From the NCBI RefSeq assembly GCF_003664185.1, contig NZ_RCCS01000004.1:372001-436000 (forward strand): a stretch of 64,000 nt of DNA, written 5' to 3'. Below the pieces are notes generated by a model, which saw nothing but the letters and a program-made list of their open reading frames with translations, did not search any database and was not told the origin of the DNA. Every line of letters begins with the position of its first letter. Positions within the stretch are counted from its first letter, which is position 1. The position numbers and the translations under genes were made by a program. Below, piece by piece: positions 1 through 8,217 of the stretch. Origin of the DNA: Tenacibaculum discolor (GTDB lineage Bacteria > Bacteroidota > Bacteroidia > Flavobacteriales > Flavobacteriaceae).

Positions 1-394
1 ACGCTCCTTCTTTTGTAATAAAATCGTAGGTTATACATGTACCTGCATCTAACACTAATACATTTTTATTTGGAAATGTATTTATTGCTGCTGATGCTAA
101 TGCAATTCTATCAACTCCTAATGTTTTTGGCGTTTTATATAAATTTTTAAATGGAACTTTTGTGTTTGAATCCAAAAAAACTGGATTCAAAAGTTCTGCT
201 ATTTTTTGTTTTTCTTCTTCTGTTAAATTAGCTACTGAAGATATAATACTATTTGAAATTGAAAATTTTGAAATAATTTTATCTAACTCTGTAATTATAT
301 TTTTCTTTTCAAAAACAAATATTTCTTTAACAGTATCTATTTCAAAAACAGCTACTTTAACTCTTGTATTGCCTACATCAATAATTAGGTACAT
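1..394 (-). CDS. coaX: Type III pantothenate kinase, 5' part only
   Basis: This is the N-terminal 131 residues of a type III pantothenate kinase, the first enzyme of coenzyme A synthesis (ATP-dependent phosphorylation of pantothenate in the cytoplasm). The reverse strand from 394 reads MYLIIDVGNTRVKVAVFE, with the DxGNT phosphate-binding motif of the ASKHA fold. A TLGVDR stretch follows near residue 98, and VLDAGTCITYDF lies near the window edge; both are hallmarks of the CoaX family. The ATG at 394 is chosen because the conserved beta strand begins immediately after it. The gene runs off the left edge, so the C-terminal half is not visible. A track-style ORF on the opposite strand here is only a shadow. 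Confidence 0.9.
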   Translation of the reverse strand, partial: MYLIIDVGNTRVKVAVFEIDTVKEIFVFEKKNIITELDKIISKFSISNSIISSVANLTEEEKQKIAELLNPVFLDSNTKVPFKNLYKTPKTLGVDRIALASAAINTFPNKNVLVLDAGTCITYDFITKEGA

Positions 395-447
395 ATTTCA
401 TTTCTTAGAGCTTGTAAATTTACGGCACATTTTTTTAAAGTTTTTAC

Positions 448-478
448 TTTGTATAATTAAAAAACGATTGTATATTTG
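448..478 (+). promoter_or_regulatory. Promoter for the tRNA-Phe pair
   Basis: TTTG at 448-451 is followed after exactly 19 bases by TATATTTG at 471-478. This is a perfect match to the Bacteroidota housekeeping consensus (TTTG, about 19 bases, TAnnTTTG). Transcription would start near 485, about 20 bases before the first tRNA. Confidence 0.75.
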
Positions 479-503
479 CATCCGCTTAACGAAAGTAGCA
501 ACT

Positions 504-576
504 GGTGCCTTAGCTCAGTTGGTAGAGCAAAGGACTGAAAATCCTTGTGTCCCTGGTTCGATTCCTGGAGGCACCA
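504..576 (+). tRNA. tRNA-Phe (anticodon GAA), copy 1
   Basis: The 73-base cloverleaf is complete: acceptor GGTGCCT pairs with AGGCACC, the D arm has AGCTCAGTTGGTAGAGC, the anticodon stem AAGGA/TCCTT encloses loop CTGAAAA with anticodon GAA, and the T loop is GGTTCGATTCC. The discriminator is A. CCA is not encoded. It is identical base for base to the second copy at 641. Confidence 0.97.
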
Positions 577-580
577 CAAT

Positions 581-608
581 AAAACTCGTAGCGCATGTTG
601 CGAGTTTT
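581..608 (+). terminator. Terminator after first tRNA-Phe
   Basis: AAAACTCG at 581-588 pairs with CGAGTTTT at 601-608, with a 12-base loop region and a T-rich tail. It would end or attenuate transcription between the two tRNA genes. Confidence 0.55.
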
Positions 609-640
609 ATTTTAAAGATGTTACTTTTGAAGCTATGACT

Positions 641-713
641 GGTGCCTTAGCTCAGTTGGTAGAGCAAAGGACTGAAAATCCTTGTGTCCCTGGTTCGATT
701 CCTGGAGGCACCA
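641..713 (+). tRNA. tRNA-Phe (anticodon GAA), copy 2
   Basis: Identical in all 73 positions to the copy at 504-576, including acceptor stem, GAA anticodon in loop CTGAAAA and GGTTCGATTCC T loop. No separate consensus promoter is obvious in the 64 bases between the copies, so it is probably reached by readthrough of the weak terminator after copy 1 or from a weaker promoter. Confidence 0.97.
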
Positions 714-717
714 CGAT

Positions 718-747
718 AAAAACCCGAACAAATTTGTTCGGGTTTTT
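718..747 (+). terminator. Strong terminator after tRNA-Phe pair
   Basis: A perfect hairpin centred between 732 and 733: AACCCGAACAAA pairs with TTTGTTCGGGTT and the stem continues into flanking A and T runs, ending in TTTTTT. It closes the tRNA unit and faces the convergent gene ending at 793. Confidence 0.85.
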
Positions 748-792
748 TAGTTTTAAAGCTATGCGATTCTATAGACTAGTGAGTTTCTATAG

Positions 793-1770
793 TTATTTTA
801 ACTTAAATTTCATTTCTACTGGCAAATGATCTGATGCTTGTCCGAACTCTTTTAATACAGTTCCATCTATATATTCTATATAATTTTCCGTATAAAAAAC
901 ATAATCAATACGTTCTACTGGATTTTTTGTGTCAAATGTATTTTCAGGGTTTTCAACAAAAAAGGCTGCATTTCCTACTCCATCCATTGCAAACATTTTT
1001 CTAACAATAGCCTCTTTATCTCTTGCTTTTGAATTAAAGTCTCCTAATAAAATGGTTGGATATTCTTTTTTATACTTATTAAAAAGATTCAATACATATT
1101 CAAATTGACGTACTCGTGTTGTTTTGTCAAAAGCTTCTAAGTGTAGATTTATAACAACTACTTCTTTTCCTCCTAAAATAACTTTTACCACTTGTACCAA
1201 TCTATCCAAATACAACGCATCTCTATAAAAAGGGTTGTCAGCTACTCGCTCTAAAACTATACGTTTATAATCTTTTAGCTCGTGTTTACTCAAAATTGAT
1301 TGACCTGAAACTATTTTACCAAAATGCATGCTTGGTGGCCAATATGGAAACGGCACATAATGTTCATCCCAATTTATACCTCTTGCCACATAATTATAAC
1401 CTAATTCTGCTAATTTTTCTTCTTGGTTTACTTTATAAGATCTTGCTGCATTATAATCGACTTCTTGAAGAGCAATAATATCTGGATTCACTTTTTTAAC
1501 CTCTGTAAGCACCTTTCTTAAGTTTGAATCAAATAATTCTTTAGGTTTTGCTATTGCTCTGTTATTTGTCATTCCGCTTAAATAACCAATATTATAAGTT
1601 ACTATGCTGTAGATTGAATCATTATCAGTCGTATTATTGTAGTCGTGTGTAATAACTTTGGCATATTCTGCTTCATCCATTGTTGGGGACGATGCCCAGA
1701 AAAAAAAGATTACAAACAATCCTACAGCTAGTAGTAAAAACCTTAAAACAATTCTAAAAAATGACTTCAT
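793..1770 (-). CDS. Endonuclease/exonuclease/phosphatase (EEP) family protein, membrane anchored
   Basis: 325 residues. A hydrophobic segment at about residues 5-25 should anchor the protein or serve as an uncleaved signal, placing the catalytic domain outside the cytoplasmic membrane. The EEP fold motifs appear in order: TYNIGY near residue 60, ALQEVD (catalytic Glu) near 100, NLHLEA near 208, GDFNSK near 243, RIDYVFY near 288, and SDHLPV near the C terminus with the catalytic Asp-His. The family includes DNase I, sphingomyelinase and inositol phosphatases, so the substrate cannot be called. It stands alone, convergent with the tRNA unit. Confidence 0.85.
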   Translation of the reverse strand: MKSFFRIVLRFLLLAVGLFVIFFFWASSPTMDEAEYAKVITHDYNNTTDNDSIYSIVTYNIGYLSGMTNNRAIAKPKELFDSNLRKVLTEVKKVNPDIIALQEVDYNAARSYKVNQEEKLAELGYNYVARGINWDEHYVPFPYWPPSMHFGKIVSGQSILSKHELKDYKRIVLERVADNPFYRDALYLDRLVQVVKVILGGKEVVVINLHLEAFDKTTRVRQFEYVLNLFNKYKKEYPTILLGDFNSKARDKEAIVRKMFAMDGVGNAAFFVENPENTFDTKNPVERIDYVFYTENYIEYIDGTVLKEFGQASDHLPVEMKFKLK

Positions 1771-1872
1771 AAAAAATTAAAAAAGTGTTAAAAACGATTT
1801 CAAATTTAAACTTTTTTAATCTGGAATGGTCTTAGAAGCGTAAATAATTAAAGAACCTTAAAATTTAATAAC

Positions 1873-2337
1873 ATGCAGAAATTACTAACAATCTTGATTT
1901 TAGCAGTAGGTTTTACTGTTACCACTCAAGCACAAAAGAGCGATAAGGCTAAACATGAAGAATTAAGCACTGAGCAGAAAACTGAACTAGCTGTAAAAAA
2001 AATGACGCTACAACTTGATTTAACTGAAGCTCAACAAAAGCAAATTAAGCCTTTAATAGCAAAACAAGTTGCTGAAAAACAAAAAATGTGGGCTAAAAGA
2101 AAAGCCATGAAACAAAGCGGTAAAAAGGCTACAGCTGATGAACGTTATGCTATGAAAAGTAAAATGTTAGATAAGCAAATTGCTCATAAAACTGAAATGA
2201 AACGTATTTTAAACGAGCAACAATATGAACGTTATGAGAAAATGACTGCAAGAAAAATGAAAAGACATAAAAAGAAAGGTACTCATAAAAAGTTTAAAAA
2301 AGGAGAACACCATAAAAAACATCAAGAGGAAAAATAA
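1873..2337 (+). CDS. Secreted lysine-rich protein, Spy/LTXXQ-like
   Basis: 154 residues with a clear signal peptide (residues 1-20, ending TTQAQ). The mature part is predicted helical and contains LDLTEAQQKQIKPLIAKQ and a later RILNEQQYERYEKM, resembling the paired LTxxQ-like helices of the periplasmic Spy/CpxP chaperone family that many flavobacteria carry as small exported proteins. The last 25 residues are almost all Lys and His, giving a strongly basic tail. Function is not established; a periplasmic chaperone or stress protein is inference. It is a single-gene unit followed by a terminator at 2373. Confidence 0.75.
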   Translation: MQKLLTILILAVGFTVTTQAQKSDKAKHEELSTEQKTELAVKKMTLQLDLTEAQQKQIKPLIAKQVAEKQKMWAKRKAMKQSGKKATADERYAMKSKMLDKQIAHKTEMKRILNEQQYERYEKMTARKMKRHKKKGTHKKFKKGEHHKKHQEEK

Positions 2338-2372
2338 GCTAAACCTCTTAATAAATTAGTTTTTGATTGAAA

Positions 2373-2408
2373 AAAAAGCTCGGTTTTGGAAACAGAACCG
2401 GGCTTTTT
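2373..2408. terminator. Bidirectional terminator
   Basis: AAAAAGCTCGGTT and AACCGGGCTTTTT form a hairpin with one G-T pair and a short loop. It has an A run on one side and a T run on the other, between convergent genes ending at 2337 and 2418. Confidence 0.8.
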
Positions 2409-2417
2409 ACTTTTCAA

Positions 2418-2933
2418 TTACTCTTTAAACCAACCTGAATATTTAACATAATTATTAGCAATCCTGTCAATTTCTCCTGAAATAAGTTCTTTAGAAATAT
2501 CTTTTACTTTTTTTGCTGGCACTCCAGCATAAATGCTCCCACTTTCAATATGCGTATTTTTAGTTACAACTGCTCCTGCTGCTATTATAGAATTAGATTC
2601 TACTATACAATCATCCATAATAATACTACCCATACCTACCAACACATTGTCGTGAATAGTACATCCATGTACTAAAGCATTGTGACCAATGGAAACATTA
2701 TTTCCGATAGTAGTTGGTGATTTTTGATAGGTTGCATGTATTACTGCTCCATCTTGTACATTTACTTTATCTCCCATTTTTATATAATGTACATCTCCAC
2801 GAATTACTGCATTAAACCACACGCTGCATTCTTTCCCCATTTGTACATCACCAACAATAGTTGCGTTTTCAGCAACATAACAATCTTTTGGTATTTGTGG
2901 ATGTTTTCCTCTTACTGGTTTTATAATTGGCAT
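2418..2933 (-). CDS. Gamma-carbonic-anhydrase-like hexapeptide-repeat protein
   Basis: 171 residues forming a left-handed beta helix built of hexapeptide repeats from about residue 18 to 140. The sequence follows the gamma-CA/YrdA/PaaY family closely: NAVIRGDVHYI, VQDGAVIH, IGHNALVHGC and AGVPAKKVKDI near the C terminus. His residues in VIHAT and IGHNALVHGC sit where the zinc ligands lie at trimer interfaces. Family members are trimers; many are annotated as carbonic anhydrase or acetyltransferase-like without proven activity. It begins only six bases after the LytTR regulator gene ends upstream (2940), so it may be cotranscribed with the two-component pair. Confidence 0.85.
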   Translation of the reverse strand: MPIIKPVRGKHPQIPKDCYVAENATIVGDVQMGKECSVWFNAVIRGDVHYIKMGDKVNVQDGAVIHATYQKSPTTIGNNVSIGHNALVHGCTIHDNVLVGMGSIIMDDCIVESNSIIAAGAVVTKNTHIESGSIYAGVPAKKVKDISKELISGEIDRIANNYVKYSGWFKE

Positions 2934-2939
2934 AAATTT

Positions 2940-3674
2940 TTATTTAAAATATGATAATAAATTTGCTTTCTTGGATGCTGAAACCATAATCTCTTTTCCG
3001 TTTGATAGTATTACGCTTCCTCCTTTTCCTTTTTTATATTTTGAAATTTCGTTTATATTCACTAAAAATGATTTGTGCACCCTCACAAAAGAGTTATCTT
3101 TTAAGGCTTCTTCAAAATATTTTAGTGTTTTACTCACTAACTTTTTAGAGTTCTCAAAATATATTTCAGTATAGTTATCATCGGCTTTACAAAATAAAAT
3201 TTCTTCAATAGCTACTACTTCAAATCCATCTTGTTGCGGAATAGTTATTTTTCCATTTACTTGATGGGTCATTTTTGGGGTTAACACAGCGGTTTCTAAC
3301 TCATTTTCTTTTTCTTTAATTTCCGTTACAATACTTACTGCCTTAATTAACTCATCTATAGAAATTGGCTTTAACAAATAATAAGTTGCTTGATTGTTTA
3401 ATGCTTCAATGGCGTAATGATCGTAAGCAGTTACAAAAACTACTTCAAAAGTTTTATTTTCTACTTTTTCTAATAAATCAAAAGCATTACCAAAAGGCAT
3501 TTCTACATCTAAAAACACCAAGTCTAATTCGTGTTTTTCAATTAATTTTTGTGCTTCTCCAATATTGCTTGCTTCTCCTAACAATTCAACATTAGGACAG
3601 TATTTAGTAATATAGTTTCGTAGAATATCTCTACTTATTTGCTCGTCTTCAACTATAATTGCTTTTATTTTCAT
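2940..3674 (-). CDS. LytTR-family response regulator
   Basis: 244 residues. The N-terminal receiver domain (about 1-120) shows VEDEQ, the phospho-acceptor in VFLDVEMPFGNAFDLL and the conserved Lys in LLKPIS. The C-terminal LytTR DNA-binding domain (about 140-240) has the usual EEILFCKADDNYTEIYF and FVRVHKSFLVNI blocks. It acts in the cytoplasm as the output partner of the kinase encoded just upstream; the two reading frames are separated by two bases, so translation is almost certainly coupled. Targets are unknown. Confidence 0.93.
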   Translation of the reverse strand: MKIKAIIVEDEQISRDILRNYITKYCPNVELLGEASNIGEAQKLIEKHELDLVFLDVEMPFGNAFDLLEKVENKTFEVVFVTAYDHYAIEALNNQATYYLLKPISIDELIKAVSIVTEIKEKENELETAVLTPKMTHQVNGKITIPQQDGFEVVAIEEILFCKADDNYTEIYFENSKKLVSKTLKYFEEALKDNSFVRVHKSFLVNINEISKYKKGKGGSVILSNGKEIMVSASKKANLLSYFK

Positions 3675-3676
3675 TG

Positions 3677-5878
3677 CTAATTTTCGTCTTTTTTTAGTGT
3701 CAATTCAACCTTAGTCCCACTTCCGTCCTCAAAAACATTAGAAACCATCACAGATATTTTATCTTGGTACATATCGTTCAGAATAGCAATTCTATTTTTA
3801 ATTGTGCTCATTCCTTTAGATTTCTGCTTGAGTTGATTCTTCGTCTTCATTTCTATTGATTTCTCCCTTCCTATTCCATCATCTTCTATCAAAATTGTAA
3901 TAGATTCATTATTTTTAGGAAGCATCGAAATTTGAAGTTTTCCTTTTTCTTTTTTATATCGAAGCCCATGCCAAATAGCATTTTCTATATACGGTTGTAG
4001 TAACATTGGTGGAATAGAGTATTGCTCTAGCGGTATACTTTCTTCAATATGGATGTTATAGTCGAACTTATCTTTAAAACGGTTATGTTCTAATTTAACG
4101 TACAATTCTAACAACTCAATTTCTTTAGTCAATGGTATAAAATCTTCATCTGAATTTTCTAATACCGAACGCATTAATACTGAAAATTCTGATAAATATC
4201 GATTTGCACTTCGTTCATCATTTACTGCTATAAAACTATTTACTGAGTTTAATGCATTGAAAATAAAGTGCGGATTCATTTGTGAACGCATCGACTTTAA
4301 TGCCAATAAATTGTTTGCTAATTTTTGTTGCTTGTTGGTTCTAAACATAAAATACACCAACAGACTCATCAATAAAAAACCTCCGATTAATGAATAAATA
4401 ATCCATTTTTGTCGCTTGTTACTTTCCTGAACTAATTGCTGATCTTTATATGCTAAACTGATTTTACTATCTGCTAATTTTTTATCTTTTTCTAAACTCG
4501 CTATCCTGTTTTGATTGTCTGAAATTCGCTTACTAAAACGTTTTACTTGCTGAATTTCCTGCTCTTTTCTCGAATACAACGTATCTACCAGCGTTACATA
4601 ATTTTGATAAGTTTTTAAGGCTTCTGTATAATCTCCTACTGTTGCGTATACTTCTGATAAGCGCTTAGTAGCATCTTTTTGAATGATTAAATCTTTGTTT
4701 TTATCAGCATCTGCAATACTCTTTTTTAAATATGGAATTGCTTCTTCATATTCAGATTTTTGCATATATGCATTACCTATTTTATAGTTGATTTTTTGTG
4801 AGGTAATTGAATCAACTAACGATTCGTTACTCTCCGCCTCTACAACTATATCATCTGCTTCTTTTAAGCTCTCTTTTCTCAACTGAATTTCTTCGTCGTA
4901 TCGTTGAGATTTGTTATAAAAATCGGCTACTTTTTGCTGTTCCTTTAACGAACGTTTCTTGTTCTCTTCAGATGCTAATTTTAAAGAATTCTTAAAATAT
5001 CCATCAGCTTTTTGTGTATTTCCTTGAGCGGCAAAAACTTCTGCTAGTTTAGAATTTAAATCTGTTATTTTAGGAGTGATTAAGTTCTTTTTCGCAATTT
5101 CTAATGCTTTTTCATAGTTTGCTTTAGCCTTGTTATAGTTTTTTTGGACTAAATACACGTCTCCTAACCCTTGATATGCAGTTAAACGCAAGTAATTATT
5201 TAACACTCCGCTTTGTAAACTTTGCAAATAGTTTTGTTCACTACTACTATAATCTTCAGATAAAAATGCTGCTTTAGCCAATTTCAGACGAATTCTGGGC
5301 GAATTCACTTCTTGTAAAGAAATTTGATAATTTTCAACCGCTAAATCGTACTGTTTCCAATAAAAGTACACATCTGCTAATTCTTTGAATACATGTGCTC
5401 TTTGGTTTTTATTAGGGTTTGTCAACAACGTTTTTTCAACAAAAGACAAACTTTTATCAATATCTTTCTTTTTATAAAACTCAACTGAGTCTAAATATTG
5501 TGAGTATAAACCTACTTGCTTTCTTTTACTATAAGAGCTTAGTTTTGATTTTCTTTTAGATGTAAATCCTTCAACTTCCACCTTTATATCTTCATCATCT
5601 TTAATTGTATAAAAAACACGATCAAAATTAGGATGTGACACTTCCAATTGGCTTCCTGCTGTTGCTTTTACAGTATAGTTTCCCGTTATTTCAGAAAACC
5701 GGAAAGTTCGTCCGTTTACTTCTACTCTCGCATCTTTAATGGGACGATTTGTTTCCTTACTCACCACTTGAACTTTTACTGAAAATTCTTTCGATAGTTC
5801 TTTGCCTACTTGAGAGTATACTTCTGAAAATCTCAGTAAAAGTATAGGGAGTAATAGTATGTAAAAAAGTTTCTTCAT
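3677..5878 (-). CDS. Sensor histidine kinase with TPR sensor region (LytS/YehU type)
   Basis: 733 residues. A signal peptide (1-22) is followed by a beta-sandwich resembling a carboxypeptidase-regulatory-like domain (about 30-105, with VSKETNRPIKDARVEV). A long periplasmic TPR array spans about 120-440, followed by a coiled coil, a single membrane segment (WIIYSLIGGFLLMSLLVYF, about 493-512), and a cytoplasmic His_kinase domain. The phospho-acceptor is in MNPHFIFNALNS (about 535-547), with the N box PYIENAIWHG and the G box EDDGIGRE. It signals to the LytTR regulator downstream. TPR regions of this type usually bind peptides or proteins, so an envelope signal is likely; the ligand is unknown. 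Confidence 0.92.
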   Translation of the reverse strand: MKKLFYILLLPILLLRFSEVYSQVGKELSKEFSVKVQVVSKETNRPIKDARVEVNGRTFRFSEITGNYTVKATAGSQLEVSHPNFDRVFYTIKDDEDIKVEVEGFTSKRKSKLSSYSKRKQVGLYSQYLDSVEFYKKKDIDKSLSFVEKTLLTNPNKNQRAHVFKELADVYFYWKQYDLAVENYQISLQEVNSPRIRLKLAKAAFLSEDYSSSEQNYLQSLQSGVLNNYLRLTAYQGLGDVYLVQKNYNKAKANYEKALEIAKKNLITPKITDLNSKLAEVFAAQGNTQKADGYFKNSLKLASEENKKRSLKEQQKVADFYNKSQRYDEEIQLRKESLKEADDIVVEAESNESLVDSITSQKINYKIGNAYMQKSEYEEAIPYLKKSIADADKNKDLIIQKDATKRLSEVYATVGDYTEALKTYQNYVTLVDTLYSRKEQEIQQVKRFSKRISDNQNRIASLEKDKKLADSKISLAYKDQQLVQESNKRQKWIIYSLIGGFLLMSLLVYFMFRTNKQQKLANNLLALKSMRSQMNPHFIFNALNSVNSFIAVNDERSANRYLSEFSVLMRSVLENSDEDFIPLTKEIELLELYVKLEHNRFKDKFDYNIHIEESIPLEQYSIPPMLLQPYIENAIWHGLRYKKEKGKLQISMLPKNNESITILIEDDGIGREKSIEMKTKNQLKQKSKGMSTIKNRIAILNDMYQDKISVMVSNVFEDGSGTKVELTLKKDEN

Positions 5879-6051
5879 TCTTTATTTCTTACTGTAAACA
5901 TACTCACAAAATACCATACAAAAAAACGGTTAACTCTCTAAAACACTATAAAAAGTAGTTAAAAAATGAGGCTTACTCATTTAACTTATCATTTCCCTAA
6001 ACAAAATAGCTTGTTCACTCATTCTTGATTTTTTAAGAAAAAAGTTGGGGG

Positions 6052-6059
6052 TAATTTTG
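6052..6059 (+). promoter_or_regulatory. Possible -7 element for the vWA gene
   Basis: TAATTTTG matches TAnnTTTG. The nearest TTG upstream lies 24 bases away (6025-6027), slightly longer than usual, so only the -7 box is convincing. The gene start is 57 bases downstream. Confidence 0.4.
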
Positions 6060-6116
6060 AATAGAAATTAACACCAATCAAACTTTTTACCCAATTAATA
6101 ACTAAAAACAAAAATT

Positions 6117-7247
6117 ATGAAAACGCACGCATTCAAAGTATTTTTCTTTTGCTTAGTACTACTAACAACAACTACGTTTGCTAATGAAAATCAACGTACA
6201 AGAAAAGTAAAAAAACAAACCGTTAAAGTTGCATTATTACTAGATACAAGTAATAGTATGGATGGACTTATCAATCAGGCAAAAGCACAATTATGGGAAA
6301 TTGTAAACGAACTCTCGTATGCTAAATGTAACGGTACCACACCTAACTTAGAAATAGCTTTGTACGAATATGGAAACTCAATTTTATCTTCTAGAGAAGG
6401 TTATATCCGACAAGTTTTACAGTTTACTAGTGATTTAGATGAAATTTCTGAGCATCTTTTTTCTTTGAGTACTAATGGTGGTAGCGAATATTGTGGTCAA
6501 GTAATACAAACGTCACTAGACGAATTAGATTGGGGAGCTAATAAACGTGATTTAAAAATGATTTTTATTGCAGGAAATGAACCTTTTACTCAAGGAAAAA
6601 TTAATTACAGAGATGCTATTACAAATGCTAAAGAAAAAGATGTTATCATAAATACTATTTTTTGTGGTGATTATAACCAAGGTATTACTGGAAGATGGCA
6701 AGACGGAGCTATTTATGGCGGTGGTGATTATATGACTATTAATCAAAACAAGCATATTGTACATATTGTAACTCCATATGATAACGATATTATTATTTTA
6801 AACAAACGTTTAAATGACACTTACATTCACTATGGTTCTTATGGATATTCTAAATATAGTAATCAAGCTAAACAAGATATGAATGCTGAAAGTTTAGATG
6901 AAGCTGTAGTAGTTAAACGTGCCGTAACTAAAAGTTCTAAACTATATAAGAATGCAGAATGGGATTTGGTGGATGCTTCAGAGGAAAAAGAAATTGATTA
7001 TAGCTCTTTAAAAAAGAAACAACTTCCTAAACAGTTACAAAACAAATCTGCCAAAGAAATTAAAGTGTATGTTGAAAAGAAACGTAAAGAGCGTGCTGAA
7101 ATTCAGCAAAAAATTCAAGAGTTAAATAAAAAAAGAAAGTCTTATGTAGCAAAAAAACAACGCGAAAGTTCTAAAAAAAATGAATTAGAAAGTGTTATGA
7201 TTAAGGCTATCAAAAAACAAGCAAAAAAGAAAAATTACTCTTGGTAG
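6117..7247 (+). CDS. Secreted von Willebrand factor A domain protein
   Basis: 376 residues with a signal peptide (about 1-22, ending TTFANE). A vWA domain covers about residues 35-230: the MIDAS metal site is visible as LLLDTSNSMDG (DxSxS), and the later threonine/aspartate positions fall in LSTNGGSEYCG and FIAGNEPF. The C-terminal third (about 270-376) is very rich in Lys and Glu and looks like a charged helix or coiled coil. Related flavobacterial proteins are annotated only as vWA proteins; adhesion or complex assembly in the periplasm is inference. The gene is monocistronic with a terminator at 7274. Confidence 0.85.
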   Translation: MKTHAFKVFFFCLVLLTTTTFANENQRTRKVKKQTVKVALLLDTSNSMDGLINQAKAQLWEIVNELSYAKCNGTTPNLEIALYEYGNSILSSREGYIRQVLQFTSDLDEISEHLFSLSTNGGSEYCGQVIQTSLDELDWGANKRDLKMIFIAGNEPFTQGKINYRDAITNAKEKDVIINTIFCGDYNQGITGRWQDGAIYGGGDYMTINQNKHIVHIVTPYDNDIIILNKRLNDTYIHYGSYGYSKYSNQAKQDMNAESLDEAVVVKRAVTKSSKLYKNAEWDLVDASEEKEIDYSSLKKKQLPKQLQNKSAKEIKVYVEKKRKERAEIQQKIQELNKKRKSYVAKKQRESSKKNELESVMIKAIKKQAKKKNYSW

Positions 7248-7273
7248 TTTTGATTGGGGTTTGGTTAAGTTGA

Positions 7274-7297
7274 AGCGGAGTTTTACTCCGCTTTTTT
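7274..7297 (+). terminator. Terminator of the vWA gene
   Basis: AGCGGAG (7274-7280) pairs with CTCCGCT (7286-7292) around a TTTTA loop, followed by a T run. Confidence 0.85.
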
Positions 7298-7302
7298 ATG
7301 TC

Positions 7303-7415
7303 GTCATTCCTACCAACGAGAGGAATCTCATTCAAAGAAACAGTAAATATTTTTTATAAACAGAATCAAAGCCCTTCAGATTTCTCACTTCCGTTACATT
7401 ACAGTTCGAAATGAC
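7303..7415. repeat. Dispersed inverted repeat, copy A (diverged)
   Basis: Starts GTCATTCCTACC then AGGAATCTCATT, and ends AGATTTCTCACTTCC then TTCGAAATGAC. The two ends are imperfect reverse complements. The same outer and inner boxes recur at 10168 and 10272, so this is a member of a dispersed intergenic palindrome family. It sits between the vWA terminator and the glucosaminidase gene. Confidence 0.7.
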
Positions 7416-7422
7416 ATTTCGT

Positions 7423-8217
7423 TTATTTTACTAGCAAATCTTGACCAATACTAATATTATTGTCACTTAGCCCATTTACTTCTTTTAATCGTTGTACCGA
7501 AATATTATATCGTCTCGATATAGAATACAACGTATCTCCTTTTTGAACTTTATGAGAACTTGTTTTATAAGTTGGTGTTTTTGCTGCTAGAGAACCATCT
7601 CGTCTTACTCTATCATATTTATCTAGATTGTACTTTCTAATAATAGATATTAATTTTTGAGGATATTTTTTGTCCGTTGCATATCCTGCTCTTTTTAACC
7701 CATAAGCCCAACCTTTGTAATCTGTATGTCTCAACCTGAATAAGCTTGCATACCTTTTACGAGTTAATAAAAACTGAGAGTGATCTTCATACGATGTTTC
7801 TGGATATTTATATTTTCTAAAACATTCTCCTTTTTCATCATCATCGTGAGTTACACTATGCCCTTGCCAACCTCTATGACATTTAATTCCAAAATGATTG
7901 TTTGATCTAAGAGCTAATGCACTTCTACCACTTCCTGATTCTAATACTCCTTGTGCTAAGGTGATACTAGCAGGAATACCATGTTCGTGCATTTTCTTAA
8001 CCGCAATTGGCGCAAATTTTTGAATATATGCTTCGGTATGATTTGTAGTAGTTGATATTGGTTTTTGTATTTGCTCTAACTGTGGTAACTCAGGCATTTT
8101 TTCTTCTCTAGGTTCTAAAACCACCTCATTTGGTGTACTTTTCACTACATTTTTACCTGATCCACAACTTGTCAATATTACAGCACACACTGCTAAAAAA
8201 ACTACCTTTATTCTCAT
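7423..8217 (-). CDS. Glucosaminidase-LysM lipoprotein (peptidoglycan hydrolase)
   Basis: 264 residues. An SPII leader ends at ILTSC (Cys18). A GH73/FlgJ-type N-acetylglucosaminidase domain spans about 65-200, with the catalytic Glu in ITLAQGVLESGSGRS and the family signature SNNHFGIKC. One LysM domain lies at the C terminus (about 219-263, HKVQKGDTLYSISRRYNI). The enzyme would cleave peptidoglycan glycan strands from the periplasmic face. Its ATG overlaps the stop of the PLP enzyme gene upstream by one base, so the two are cotranscribed. Confidence 0.92.
   Translation of the reverse strand: MRIKVVFLAVCAVILTSCGSGKNVVKSTPNEVVLEPREEKMPELPQLEQIQKPISTTTNHTEAYIQKFAPIAVKKMHEHGIPASITLAQGVLESGSGRSALALRSNNHFGIKCHRGWQGHSVTHDDDEKGECFRKYKYPETSYEDHSQFLLTRKRYASLFRLRHTDYKGWAYGLKRAGYATDKKYPQKLISIIRKYNLDKYDRVRRDGSLAAKTPTYKTSSHKVQKGDTLYSISRRYNISVQRLKEVNGLSDNNISIGQDLLVK

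Noticed and set aside
162..829. Overlapping plus-strand ORFs across the tRNA-Phe genes
   Set aside because: They run through two perfect tRNA genes and through the antisense of coaX; the repeated peptide only reflects the duplicated tRNA.
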